Assembly (NCBI GenBank): GCA_008828725.1
Contig: MEHQ01004020.1
Location: 952,593 to 1,016,592 of the forward strand
Reading direction: 5' to 3'
DNA length: 64,000 bases
Source of the DNA: Saccharina japonica
Taxonomy: Eukaryota > Sar > Phaeophyceae > Laminariales > Laminariaceae
Part shown: positions 13,701 through 26,500 of the stretch, one piece after another
Layout of the letters: the number at the start of each line of letters is the position of its first letter
Numbering within the stretch: position 1 is the first letter of the stretch
Position numbers and translations under genes: made by a program
Notes under the pieces: model-generated
Seen by the model: only the letters and a program-made list of their open reading frames with translations
The model's database searches: none
What the model was told of the DNA's origin: nothing

Positions 13701-14420
13701 CTCTGTACTGTTTGTCTGAAACATTGGTGTGTTTGCATCAATCGTTTACTGTGAGAGCTGTACGGGGTTGATTTTCACCAACCCGGGGCCTACAGAACCG
13801 GGTGACCCTGGGCGAACGCGGGTCACTTGCTTCGTCATGGCCTGTCTCGAGTTGGCCGCGGTTGCCGGGATTTGTTTTGTTTTGATGAGTGTTTTCAAGG
13901 CGGCGATATTTGATTTGTTTTGTTTTGTTTTGTGTTGTGTTTCGCTGTTGAAACATCGAACGCACACGGCCTGCTGCAACTATTAATATGAGGCCGCCTT
14001 GTCTCATTTGGAAAGTTCCACCTGGCGTGTACAGGTTTCCATTCCTTAGTTAATATGTATCTATGTCCGTTTGTCCGGTTTGTATGTCTGTCCGTCTCTT
14101 GTGTACTGTTTGTTTGTGACTTTCCTGTTTTTGCATGAATCATTGATTACGAGAGCTGTACGTGGCCGATTTGCATACATCCGGCATCTATATAAGCAGA
14201 CTATGTTGGGCTAACGCGTGGGGCTAGTTTTAGCATTGTTTCCTGACACGTTATCTGGAGGTGGTCGCGGTCGCCGAGCTGCTGTGTATTTGGTGGTGTG
14301 TTTTGAATGCGGTGTGACTAAAACAGTTTGTTTTACTGTAGTTGGTTTTACTTCAAAGACACACGACCCACGGCATGCACTAGACAATATTGCCTAATTT
14401 TCTATTGCATTGCGCTGCAT
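10740..14420. repeat. Degenerate tandem array of about eight long units
   Basis: Recurring landmarks appear in fixed order: GTGCGTACAGGCTTCCA, TGTCTGTCTGTC runs, GAGAGCTGTACG-GCCGATTT, GGGCTAACGCGTGGGGCT, GTCGCGGTTGCCGGGCTGCT, TTTGTTTTGTTTTG runs, CACACGGCCTGCTGCAAGTA and GAGGCCGCCTTGCCTCATTT. The first landmark falls near 10939, 11599, 11962, 12465, 12883, 13221, 13654 and 14024, so units are about 340-660 bp. Units are clearly diverged. Short open frames inside are by-products. The array fills most of the region between the two P450 genes. Confidence 0.8.
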
Positions 14421-17400
14421 TTTCTAGTGATCGAATTCGAACGGTTTCATGCCTGACGATTCTCTACTCTATGGCTTGATTTGGTCTAGATGGACATTGA
14501 GGACTGCGTGCGACTGGATTGAAGTTGGCATGACTGAAGGCCTTTGATGAGGCTCCTGTGAGTACCTTCTCCATCTGATGGTATTGATTTGGGACTCCTT
14601 GCGAGATATATCATACACGTGCTCTATGTGGACTAGCCTTTGAGCCATCGCCGCTATATACATGACGATGATGAATTTCTCACATTAACTCATGTCCCTG
14701 AAAGCCTGCCTGTGGTTACAAACCAGGCTGAAACAAATTATTGCTCCGCTCAACCTGTGATACGACCCCTTTGACTTGCCGATTACTCAACACAATAGAT
14801 CGCGTAGCTGCGATCCTTTAAAGCCCAACGGTTTTCGATGAGAGCACACCGGTGGGAATACTGTACGTAGGTCCTCACAGTCGCGGTAGATGGATTTGGC
14901 CGCGAATATGAGCCAAGAGCTGAAGGGAGTGCGATAAGCGTTTGGGAAGTGGAACATGAAATAAGCGCGAGCCGTTTCGTTATTTTGGAAGAGGAAGACG
15001 AACTTAGGAGGGCGATGAAACTGCAGAAAATTCCGGCCGCAATACAGATCAAGAGAGCTGCTCTGGTAGACGGTATCTCGTATTTCGAAGCTATAAGAGC
15101 CGCCCCCACATAGGTTACTATAGCCAAGAGAGGCTAGGTCCGAGTCCAGCAGTTCGATTGTCAAATATGGCGTGCGCAGCACACCGTGGAACATAGGCAA
15201 AACGGGAGGTACAGTACATCCCGTGCACAATCGCCGCAGCGGTATCGGCAGCAGCGGATAGTTTAGGAAAAATCAAACGTGGTCTTCGTCGCGCTGCGGT
15301 CGCGAGAGTCTTTACCTTCGCAAAAAGGGCAATGCAAAAACGTGGTGAAATACAGGTCACCAAACGATATATGTCAACCCTCCACGCAGCCGACCCAGGG
15401 AAACTTGACAGCCGGAGTGGTACCCCATACAAAGGTATTGAACTATTGAATTTTCACAAACGGTATCGTGAACTCCGACCACAAAACATTGGTTTCGCGA
15501 CGTTCTCACACCTTCGTTTTTGAAACGTGCTAGCAAACGTGGCAGACACACGGTAGATATGGCAAGCGTAAAGCGGACGTTGCAGGCCAACATAATCGCT
15601 CTCTGCAGGAAACGAGGCAGGATAAAACAAACAAAATAGAAACTGCTTTGACTGGAAATAATGACGAACCCAACAGAGGTGCCCAATGCCTGGTACAAGT
15701 TGTCGGCCCGCTAGTGTGCGATAATTCATGTAGGAGTACTCGTATGTGAGACCCTCAAGAACGATGCCCAGTACTGTTCTCCTTACCTGATACACCAGCT
15801 CGCCCTTGATGTGATGTATCAGGTACTACACAGTAGGTCGTTGTCTTAAATGGCAAGATGCCCATCCTTCTAAAGTACGATAACCAATAATCATTATCTC
15901 CATCTTGCTCGTCATAATCCGAACCATAGCTAGGCATTTCGCTGTCCAAGAAATAGCCTCCAACAACCGTCACGACAACGACTCACCTGCTTCCGAGTTT
16001 CGCAAAGCAAGAATACGCATAATTAGCAACGAAACCCATTGATGTCCCCAATCTCATCAAAAGCAGCGACCGGCGACGTCTCAAGATAATTCGACGCAAC
16101 ACCTCTAGGGACAGGGCAACTCAACGCCATGCACACAGCATGCTCACCTCATGGAAAGTCACCCGCACTGACTCACAGTCGAACATGCGCTCAATATGTC
16201 TGTAGCGTAAGGTGCCATAATCACCCTTGTAACATGCGTTCACAACACTCGCTACGGCAGGGGCGCGGCAATCGTGACGCTCGGCCCTTGATCTTATTGG
16301 CGGCTGCTACTGACGCGCGTGCGCCCGTATAGGTACCCCACCGACATGACCCCATCCCCCAAGTAAACCTATTGAAACAGTACAGTTACCGCGTAAGGTA
16401 TCGCTTATCTACGGAACCGGCCCGCGAAAAGGACACAAGAGTGGCCGTGGCAAACGTAGACACGGAAGGCGTTCACTTCACCACAGCTGCTATTCGATCC
16501 TCGTTTAGTGAGTGGGACTCTCAGGAGGAGGACCAAGGCCGTAAATAGTACAAAAAACAAGGCAAAATATTAACCACGATGCCAACCAGATCGTGCAAAC
16601 AAGTGCGCAGTCCATGCCTCTGGTTAAACAACCGCTTTCGGGGCTCAGTAAGTGAAAAAAAAGCATGCGGCACAACTACTGCACCCTCTACATTGCCAGT
16701 GCGCCGTGAGTGCACAGAGCCTATGTTTGAAAGATCTGTGCTTGCCTCATAGCAGTAGCACCTGTTGGTTATCAGGGTCCTAGCTTGAGTATTTATGCTA
16801 TAGTATGACGGCTCTACAATATCTATCTCCCCTAAGCCCTGCTTCATGTTACTAAAAATGGACGCTTAACCTCGGTCCATCGTACGTATTATTCGAATCA
16901 AGCTGCCAAATTATCTATCGATTAATGCTATTTGGTACAGTACAACAGTAGTAGCGCAGTTTCTGAGTTGAAGAAAGAATGTCAGTCAGTCATAAACGTT
17001 TCGATCAAACGTGGTACAGTACCCCTTTTATCCACTGTCACGATAGTACTCGTACTCGTACCGGGAGCCAACATGAGACTGACGGCCACTAACAACAACG
17101 GGACAACACAAAACTGATTCGCTTTCCCGCATCGGTTTAATGCAATAGTTGCGCAGCGAAGCTCACACCCTAGTAGGGTTGAACGGCCAACCTGCACTCT
17201 ACGCCACATCTAGCGCCGATCGCTGTTCGTTTTGCCATACAACGGCTGGTGCTCCTCGCATCGCTCTATGTTACAGTGTCAGGTCCTGTCACTCGGCTGG
17301 ACCTTCTGTTCCGACGCCAATGCAGGCTCCGAGAAATTGAAATATCCAGAAATATTGAAGTTGGTGGTCTTCCACGTGCGTTCGTCCTGGGTGTAAGCGT

Positions 17401-17566
17401 AGGCTGGCCGAACGAACGCTCTTTTTTAGCGCTCTAAAACGGCAGCCCACAGCCAGCTCTTCTTGGTACTGTACAGATAGGTAGGTATAGTGGTATGGTA
17501 CAGTAGTATGGTACTAGTATGGTAGTATGGTTTCCGGGGATGCAAATCGAAAGTGGTGCAGTATGA

Positions 17567-20500
17567 TCACACCACCCGTTTCGTGAGGACGAGCTTGACG
17601 GCTCTCGGACCCGAACTGTACGTCAGGATCTCTTCTGGCGGGTCCGCCTGCGACCAAATCAAACGTGGCGTTGGTGGGGAGAGAGAGTGTAGAGTCGACC
17701 TGTTGTTATCGCACCATGTACCTCTAGGCCGTGGTCGCTGCTCGCATACGAGGCTGTCTTAGCGGTGATAGTTAACGCAAGCAAACTAAAACTTGCGATA
17801 CTGCTGTAACACGGTTGTATCTCAACGAAGCCAGAACGTACACGGGAATCCGCCCAGCTTCTGCAAACCACACAAGGTCAATGTTGTGCGTTTCCTGCGA
17901 TAATTGAAACAAAACCCGTGCTACGATACTGTAGGAGTATGAAATCAGTTTTTGACTCAAACCGTTTCTGATTGGCGGGGCCCGTTAACCCAAATGTTTC
18001 GGAATGCCACCCTTTGTTTTGACATTTTGTTTAGCGTACGAGTATACCTATTAACAGGCCATCGAATTCTTCATCGGGTACAGTATACACGTAGCTCGTA
18101 GCTCGTAGCACTTCTGTTGTTCTGCTTAAAGCCAGGTTTTGGGTGAGGCACATACTGTAGAGGTCTGCAAGTGAGAGGAATCTCAGAAAGAAAGTGGCGC
18201 ACCTCTACCTTATGATGGAGACACATCCGAGGCCCGGGGAAGACATCAACTTCGAAGACATGCCATATACCTGGTAGGTCTTATAGTCATTGCCCTCAAC
18301 TCGATGCCGACACCCACATTCACGAGTATTTCCGTCTCTTACAACCGGTTACCACCAATGGTACCATCTCATAAAACCTGACCACGACTTCACCGTTCCA
18401 CCTCTTGACAGATGTATTATGTGCACCTGGTATGGTCGTCTAAGTACACTTGGGTCGATAGTGTGAAGACTTGGTTGGTGTTTAATATTCGGCGACGATA
18501 AGAATGATAGACAGCACGTGTCGGAGCATCTTCTGCATGCAGGGGGAAGCTTCTCCATACACGAGTATGTATGTGGATTAACTAAACCCAGGCCCTCACC
18601 TGACCCGGCGCGAGAGCCACATCGAACTGAGCACAAACCGCCGCAACGGTCATGACTGCCTCCGTGTTTACAACCGCCTGCATAACCGCACAGGAAAACA
18701 AAGGAAAACAAAAACAGTGTTGCCACAGTAACTTGCGGAATTGGCGTTCTACGGCCCAGATCGTCTTGTTCGAAAACAACCGAATCGGACCAGGTCACCC
18801 ACATAGATAAGCTTTCCGTGCATACTGGTCATGGCAACCGGGCATTTGCGATGTATAATGCGAAGGGTATGGTCAGTCGTAGGCTGTTGATGCCGGAGTG
18901 ATTGTGCAGCCTATCTCGAAGCGACCAACAGAGGGCAGAGTTATATCAAACACCACATGATAAGGAAGCGTTACAGGCCGTTACAGGCCGTGAAGCTCCC
19001 ACTTGACCGTGGCTATCGGCGAGGACAGAAATCCATATGCTAAACGCTGTGTCGTTCATTCTTTCGGGCTACAGTTTCATATGGTCGGCCCAACCATCAA
19101 GCGGGCTCAAACAAACCGTCGTACCTTGCCCGGGCATACCCTGGGGCCGGCACCGAAGGAGAGGAAAGCGGCTTCGTCGTGACGGACAGTGCGGTTGCTG
19201 TCGCTGTGACCGCCTCCTGCTCCCAAGGGGCCCAATAGAGCTTCATCGCGCTCCGTCTCGATCCATCTACGTTCATGCACACGGCGTACAAATGCATACA
19301 CAGTGTGGACGACAGTGGGAAGGCATGTGCCGAGGTAAGCGAGTGCTTGCACACCATGAGGAGACAAAATTGTAGGGTGTCAGCCGTAGGGCTGCTTCTG
19401 TTGCACGCTGGTCGATCAGAAAACGTTTCAATTGGCTCCAAAACTACGCCCCAACGGCTTCAAAGTGCCCAGGGGACGTTGCCTTATTCTAGTTCGCACT
19501 TTAAACAGATTGACGTGTACCGGGCAAGGACCACAATGTGGCCGTTTTCTCTCAAATTCCTTCAGCGTACGCATCGTACACTACCGTAACACTGAACATG
19601 CGGAAAAGACAATGGAAGTAGTGGAGGATATTAATGACGATCAAGCAAGTTGATCTTCAACTCATAAAGGTGCATCAAGCATCGGTGGAACCGGATATAT
19701 ACGCACTGCACCGTAGGAGTGTGGTGGAGGGTGTAATCACCTCTCTGGCACGAAGTCGGCTGCCCTCGTGAAGAACTCCTCGGAGATTCCAGCGTATCTT
19801 GTCAGGACAATAACGCCTGTGCCTTTCTCCAAATTTGTCCCGCTTTCCAAGCTGGTGGCTTCCTGAGAAACAGCCAGGCAAGGGCCAAGTGGTTGAGTAG
19901 TGCACAGTTTAAGATGTCCGAGCCTGGGAAGACCCTCGCACACTACCAGGTATACCCTTTCGGGCCTTCGATTGCATCTAAAATAGGTTCCAAGATACCG
20001 CTCTTTCCTATCTGCCAAGGCTTGAAGAACTAATACGAGATAGGATTGACAGCTGTAGCGACCATTTCCCATGGTTTTCTTGGGTGCTTGAATCTTGGTA
20101 TCGTCCGTGAGAGCCGTACGACAGCCAGATTTCTTTTGCGCGCAGCAACTCACGAAATTACATCGCGGCTGTTGTATGGTGCCAGATATGTATTTAGAAC
20201 GCGCCGGACACAGCGTTGGTTAAGGCGGTGTCGGCATTCAATGTGTCCAGAAATTCCGAAACTTACTTACTAATTGCAACAATCCCCCCTCGGGTGTTTT
20301 TCGCGTTTTTTCCCTTCTAGGGGTACCGCCTACTATTTAGGATAGTGTTCACTTTATTATCTTGATTATAATATGAAAGGAGCATTATTTCCCATCCAAC
20401 AAACGACGTTGCAAAATATTGTAAGCTAACTTCTGACGCCTGGTCAAGAGGGCTTGCAAATGACAACATGCAATACACATCAGATACCACAATTTTGTGT

Positions 20501-23500
20501 GTTAGTACAGTAGTACAGTAGTACAGCACTTTGTTCGTTGAAAAATCCCGTTAGTGCCCAATGCCAGGGTAAACATGCACAGCTCCCATCGGATGTTACA
20601 CCTCCTTTTCATCGTAGTATACCAGTATGGTTGAAATCGAGACTTTGCACCCACCGTGTTGTGGAAAAAAAGCACCACGGAGCTGCTCCTCAGCCTTAGC
20701 GTTTCCATGATCAATGCTTTGCAGAACACAAGCTTCGAAACCTGCTCGTCGGTCGATACCACACCAGCGCTGCTTACAATTTAGACGGCCATATTCACAT
20801 ACAACAGAAAGTGCGCGACGGGGCAAGGGTTGAGGATGAGTAGATACTGTGCTTGGTATTGTCGCAACCTGAGAGCTAATATTAATAGTATAAGTCAGGA
20901 AAGAAGGAATCGACGAACGCGTGTCGGTTGGCAAAACTATCTAAAAGTACTTCGACACTACGGTAGTTGTAGCATGCCCAGATGACAAGCATGCTCGTTC
21001 TACAATAGAAGTATCACCTAAGTTATAAGAAACTCTTCGCTCGAGCATCTGACTTGATAAGCTCCTGCACAATTGTGTTTATATAACAAATGCAACTGCA
21101 GTAAGCCCAATACACAATCCCGTAGGTTAGGTATCCAACGGTTAATGCCGTAACAGTATCCATTATCCATGGGATCAAGCAGTATCGGATAGTGTGATAA
21201 TTGAAGAGCTCCATTGGTGAGAGACGACAATGATAAAGTAAACCTTCTACCCTAGATCGCGAGCGTAAACACCGCCCGAAGCCACCTCGGACAAATCACC
21301 CTCCCCAACCCAGACCTTCGTCTAACCTGTCTGGAGCTGCTCTGAGAGCCTCTTCCCGGCATCGAGCGAACATGTTGGGGTTCTTGGTGAGGTAGTACAT
21401 GGCCCAGGACAGGACGGCCGCCGTGGTCACCGTTCCGCCGAGAAAGAGGCTGAGGCAACACGGCAACACGGCATGCAGAGCGAAGGAGAGAGACAGCAGT
21501 GTGTAGGTCGCAACAGAGACGGTCCTGTGATGCAGCCACCACGTGTTACACATAATAGATACCTGGCATGTGTTTAGGAGGGTGACAGGATGCCGATGCG
21601 GCCGCAGTGATAATCCCGTTGTACACCCTGCAAGCGGTACAAAACATACCACTGCGCCCAGAACTGCGTCCATGATAATCCAGTTCCTATCATAATCACT
21701 CCATTGAACACAATGGTTGACAACGTTCAGAGGTGAACCTCGTGGGTAACCATCATTTATCCAAACACACTGACCGCAGCTCGGCACCGTTTACACATAA
21801 CCAGTACGCACGTCTAGGGATGATGGTGGCTCTACCATTACTAGCGTCACAAGCGAACCTATAGCACACTGTCCGTGGCACACGATGCTTAAAATAGGCT
21901 CAGAGTCACACTATAACGCTTGCATATCCGACATCACCGTCGTTATTAGCGGAACTAGCGAAGTGCTCCATCGATATCGTCATGTGCAAAGGGAAAACTT
22001 CGCTGGGCCCATCTTTACACAGCCACCCATTTTGTATGGGTGTATGCGGAAGGATAGGGAGCAAAGGATAGGTTTGTTCGTACACGCAGTATCGGCCTCC
22101 GCTACCGGAGTGTCACATAACCAACCGTGGTTTATTGTACCTAAGAGAATTTGGCATGTCAGCATCGGGGATCGGGGATCATAGAATGGTAAATTTATTT
22201 GGGACACTGGGACCCTAAATAGCCAGTACAGTAGTAGTATGTTGCGAACGAAACATCGCCCCCCCAGCAGGTGTAGGGGCTGTGTTTAGATTTGAGTTAT
22301 TGTCGGATGGCCACGGTAAACGAGAGATTCGCCGCCGACTCGGGAGTAGTGCACCCAAACCCATGAATGGCGTGACTCGGGGCGATGTTGCGGTTTACGC
22401 CAACGACAAAAAGTCGAAATGCTTGCAATGGCAACCGGTCGACACGGTAGAAACGGGTGATCAGAAACATATTGGAACCATGCGCGTGTGGACACCGAAC
22501 GAGGTTCGCGGGTCGAGGTCGGGTTTTAGGGTCGACGGCGATGTCGTTGCCCTTATGTTGGAGTTGACGTCATTTATTCCTGGTGTTTTTCCGACCACGC
22601 CACCCTCTCCTCGTGTCGTTGTGGCAAGTCTACTGGAGTAGTAACGGAGGTAGGTTGTAATCCCGATGAGTTCGCCCTGTACTCGTTGCGTATCGGACAA
22701 GCGACCACGCTCGCGGCTGAAATATGCATATATCCGGAGGGCGCTTTCGACCGTAGGATGCATGTTGGAACGAGGGATTAAAAATAGTAGGAAGGTAGAA
22801 GTCCGACGCGTACAAGGCATACACGAATGATAACATACCTATTATGGGGGTTTGAGCAGGGTGCCACGTAAGCTATCTAACGTTGGACAAGTTCATTGAA
22901 GGAGAGGCACCCGGGAGAAGGTACAGCCTGGGGTAGGAAATGACAACTAGTGTACTGCAACAGTAGTCTCAAATTACCTCGGAGTTGGAGGAGTCGAATG
23001 GTACGGTACCATTCGGAGGCTTGGTCATCCGAGACGACTGTAGGCGGTAATAGTTAGGAACCCGGCTGGTATCGTATTAGGGAGAGAGAGACGGTAGATG
23101 TATGGGCGAGATGCATAGGGGATTGCAGGAGGCTGCGATAGGTGTGTCTGGCCGAGAAGAGAACTCTCTCTCTCCCACAACCCAGAAAAACGATAATGAC
23201 AATGCAATTCGAAAGATAATCAATAAACGTGCAGTATACATACAGTGCGCAACGCTTTCAAAGAGTGCAGTCCGGTGCTCGGCTTCATGGTAAAGGGGTC
23301 ATACAAATGGAGCAGACCTTAATCGAGCTGATGATCGCGAACGCAATGACACCAAGTTTCTGAATTTCCGGAAACGTAGGGTTAACCGAACCTTAACCCT
23401 AACTCCTTATCACAATCGTGATTCCCAAGTGGGACGCATGCTACGGTAGAGGTATTGACACCATGATTTTGCCTTAGAAGGGTGGTCACTTGAGGAGCTC

Positions 23501-26500
23501 TATACCTCACACAAAAACTGATTTTGGAGAAAATAAAAAAGTGCTACCCGATTAACAATCCCACGGCGTACGTATGAAATGAAACCACCTGAAACACAGA
23601 CAGTACTGATGTTCTGACGATTTGGGATTAAGGAACCCCACCACTCAGTAATAAAGTCAGCCTAAAAGGGCTACCTCTATCGCAGCCCGCGTCGTAGCTC
23701 GCACGCAAAACTATCCTTACGAGATTCTGGTTGCAAGGTTGCGACGACCGCTCACCTCATGACCTGTCGCGTAATCTCGTCGTCAGAGAACGGCATGCGA
23801 TTGCCGAAGCGCGTGGTGTCGGCCCCGCCCTCGGCCGTACCAACCATCTTCCGCAGAAGATTTCCACCCGCTGGTTTCCGCCCGATGTTTGCCTCGCCGG
23901 TGATCTGCCTGCCCTGATTGCTCTCGAGAGCGTTCTGGAGATTGTTCTGGTGACGGGCAGCGTCAATCGCACCCTGCTTTCGGCAGCAAACATGCGACGT
24001 TAGGATGCTCGATAAGACACTGCAGTACGCTCGTACACTAACAATCAGTGTCCGGCCACGGTGAACTCTCCTTGTAGCGCCAGGAATATAGCGAGCGCTG
24101 TGAAATATTTGTGAAGTACACATCAACCGGCAGGCAGCCATAACAGCTGCAGTGGTAATACTGATACATAGGGACAAACAGTTGAGCATGCCATTGAATG
24201 CACGAAATTTGGGCATCGGCGGCGCCGTTCAATACGGCAAGGCAAATAAATAGTATTCGCTGCTTCCCCGTCCTAAGGTACTGCAATACGCAACGTGTGG
24301 GTGCATGGGCTCAACAGTGCGCTTTGCAACAACCGACAACAGTAGGGTGAATCATCCTCATTGCGTTTGTTAATGGCCCGATATTGTTCAGCAGAAATAT
24401 GATTTCCGAAAGAGAATAGTGCAGGAGCCTGAAGTCTATTAAGTGTTGTCGCGATGAATCTGCGTATGTGGGGGTGCTGCCGATAAAGGCGTTCCACTAA
24501 CTCTAAACACGCGTGCCGCATCTTCCATGACACGCTTGGTAGCTACTGTAGTCACCTGAACCGCCTTCTGCAGCTGCTTTGAGCTCTGTTTGGTGTGCCG
24601 TACCCAAGGAAGCAGCCCAGGGAAAACCACCCATCCAATCCTAAGAACGGTCCGCATAACGAAACGGCAAAACGTCAGTGTAGGCCTTGGGGAAAATAAA
24701 GTTGTATGACTTATAATCTACGCACTGGGGACGCTCTTTGAATCGATGTTGTGTCAACCATACGAATAATTTACTTCCGACGCATGGCATTCTGGCGTAG
24801 ATTGGGCCTGCTGTACGTAGCATTTCTAGAGTCACTGAGCCAACTTGTTGTGCGCGACACCATATAAACGGTGTGCGATAAGGTTAGACTACTGCAGGGC
24901 ATATCCACAGCACATAATTTACTGAATATTGAGGACGGGTGGATGGGATCTCCTCTTGCCGAGACTAAAACGCAAGTTGGTCACAGGACAGGGGTAGCAT
25001 GATTACTATCAAATACTGGTTGTGGCCACTAAAACACTATACCACTATATATAATAATAGTGTATGCCTCAATTGAGGAACTAGTGTAGTCATCACGAAC
25101 GTGTGACAATATCGTTGATTCCATTTTCGTTTCATAGTATAACAGCTCTTACAGTATGTACGATAGGCCGAGGTTAAGGGTCCGGTCTCTCTCAAAATCA
25201 GAGATAGGGGTAGATTTAGTGCTCCCCTACTATCATCAAGTAATTATCATAACCGTGGAAATAACGGGAGTTATGACACCTCTGCGGTTGCAAGCGCACA
25301 TGGGAAGGTTGGCAAACGATATGACAGCCGTTTTGAGCACTGTTTGGACCGCCGGAAAGAACGCAAACGTCAACAGAACGTAGGGCCGTCTAAGCGGTAG
25401 ACATATTAATCACCTACTCGTCGGGACAAAAACAGAGACGATGCAACGTCCATAAAACTACCGTAGATAAAATACACATCTTCCGAGATTTTTTCATTTT
25501 GCAAAAGGTGCTTGGAACATCTTTATTTCGCTCCAAGTTTTTTCAGGACGATTTCGAAAGCGGGGTGTGCCATCTGCCCGTAGCATCAGAAATAAAACCC
25601 ACGTTCTGTTGCGACAAGGCTCCAGATGAACGAGGGTTGTACGTTTGAATGGCAAATACCCCTGCCGCTGCTGTTTTGAAAGACACCGCACATAGCAGGG
25701 ACGACGCCGCCACTTACATTGAAAGCGGCTTCAATACGAGGGACACGAAAGACCTCAAGATTGTGTGCATGCAGTCGAACGACGGACAAGGGGTGTCTTT
25801 GGTAGCCCTCAGGCTGTCGGCGTCAAGCCCGAAGGCGGCCAGGGCGATGCAGTCGTGCGTGAACCGCTCTGACATTGCGGTAGGCGGTAGGCGCGTGTAA
25901 CAAAACCAAGGGCGAGCGAGCACAGGGAAGGGGAGGGCATGAGGGCGCGTGCTATGATAGAGGTAACACCTTTCGACTGAAATGTGTTCTGAATGACTAC
26001 AGTATTAATATGCTATTTACCCCAATGTCGTCGAAATTTCATTTTTGTGTTGCAATAACGCTCGTTACATACTTAAGGCGGGTAGTCCTTTTATTGTCCT
26101 CCAAAACCAGCTATTCGACTTAGTTCTACTGTAGTATTACTATAGAGCTCCTGAAGTGAAGAGCGTCAGAAACAAAATGGTGTGCTTATACGGTAGCACG
26201 CGTCTAAAGACTAATCTACAGTAGACCAAACCCAAGAGGGATGTGGTGTATTTTGAGGCTGAGGCGGCCCTACACGAAAACCCACCCGGCCAACCATTGC
26301 TGCTCGTGGGGAATACCTAGCGGTTGGCGAAAGTGACTCGCGATAGTAGACCAGAACTCCCCTTAGAGAAGGGCATCTTCCTGTCACTGAATGGAATCTT
26401 CCTGTCAGTGAATGGAATCTTCCTGTCACTGAATGGAATGATTTCACGCGCCTTCACTTCACGATGTTCCCTGCACACATATTAGCCGATGCACCCTAAG

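Larger units (their letters stand above)
9191..17566. other. Intergenic region between convergent P450 genes
   Basis: Apart from the repeats listed, 10441-10740 and 14420-17566 hold no gene I can support. At 14780-15430 several overlapping frames are open on both strands (up to about 147 codons on the minus strand, 15230-14787). The plus strand has an Ala/Arg-rich helical-looking stretch at 15207-15350. The evidence conflicts, so no gene is called. GGTACAGTA-type words cluster at 16930-17030 and 17460-17530. Confidence 0.5.

Noticed and set aside
12465..14100. CRISPR-like array
   Set aside because: Units are hundreds of bases long and diverged, without short identical repeats and unique spacers; the genome is eukaryotic.
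14787..15230. 147-codon minus-strand frame between the P450 genes
   Set aside because: Other frames on both strands are open over the same bases, so strand and frame cannot be decided; no domain recognised.
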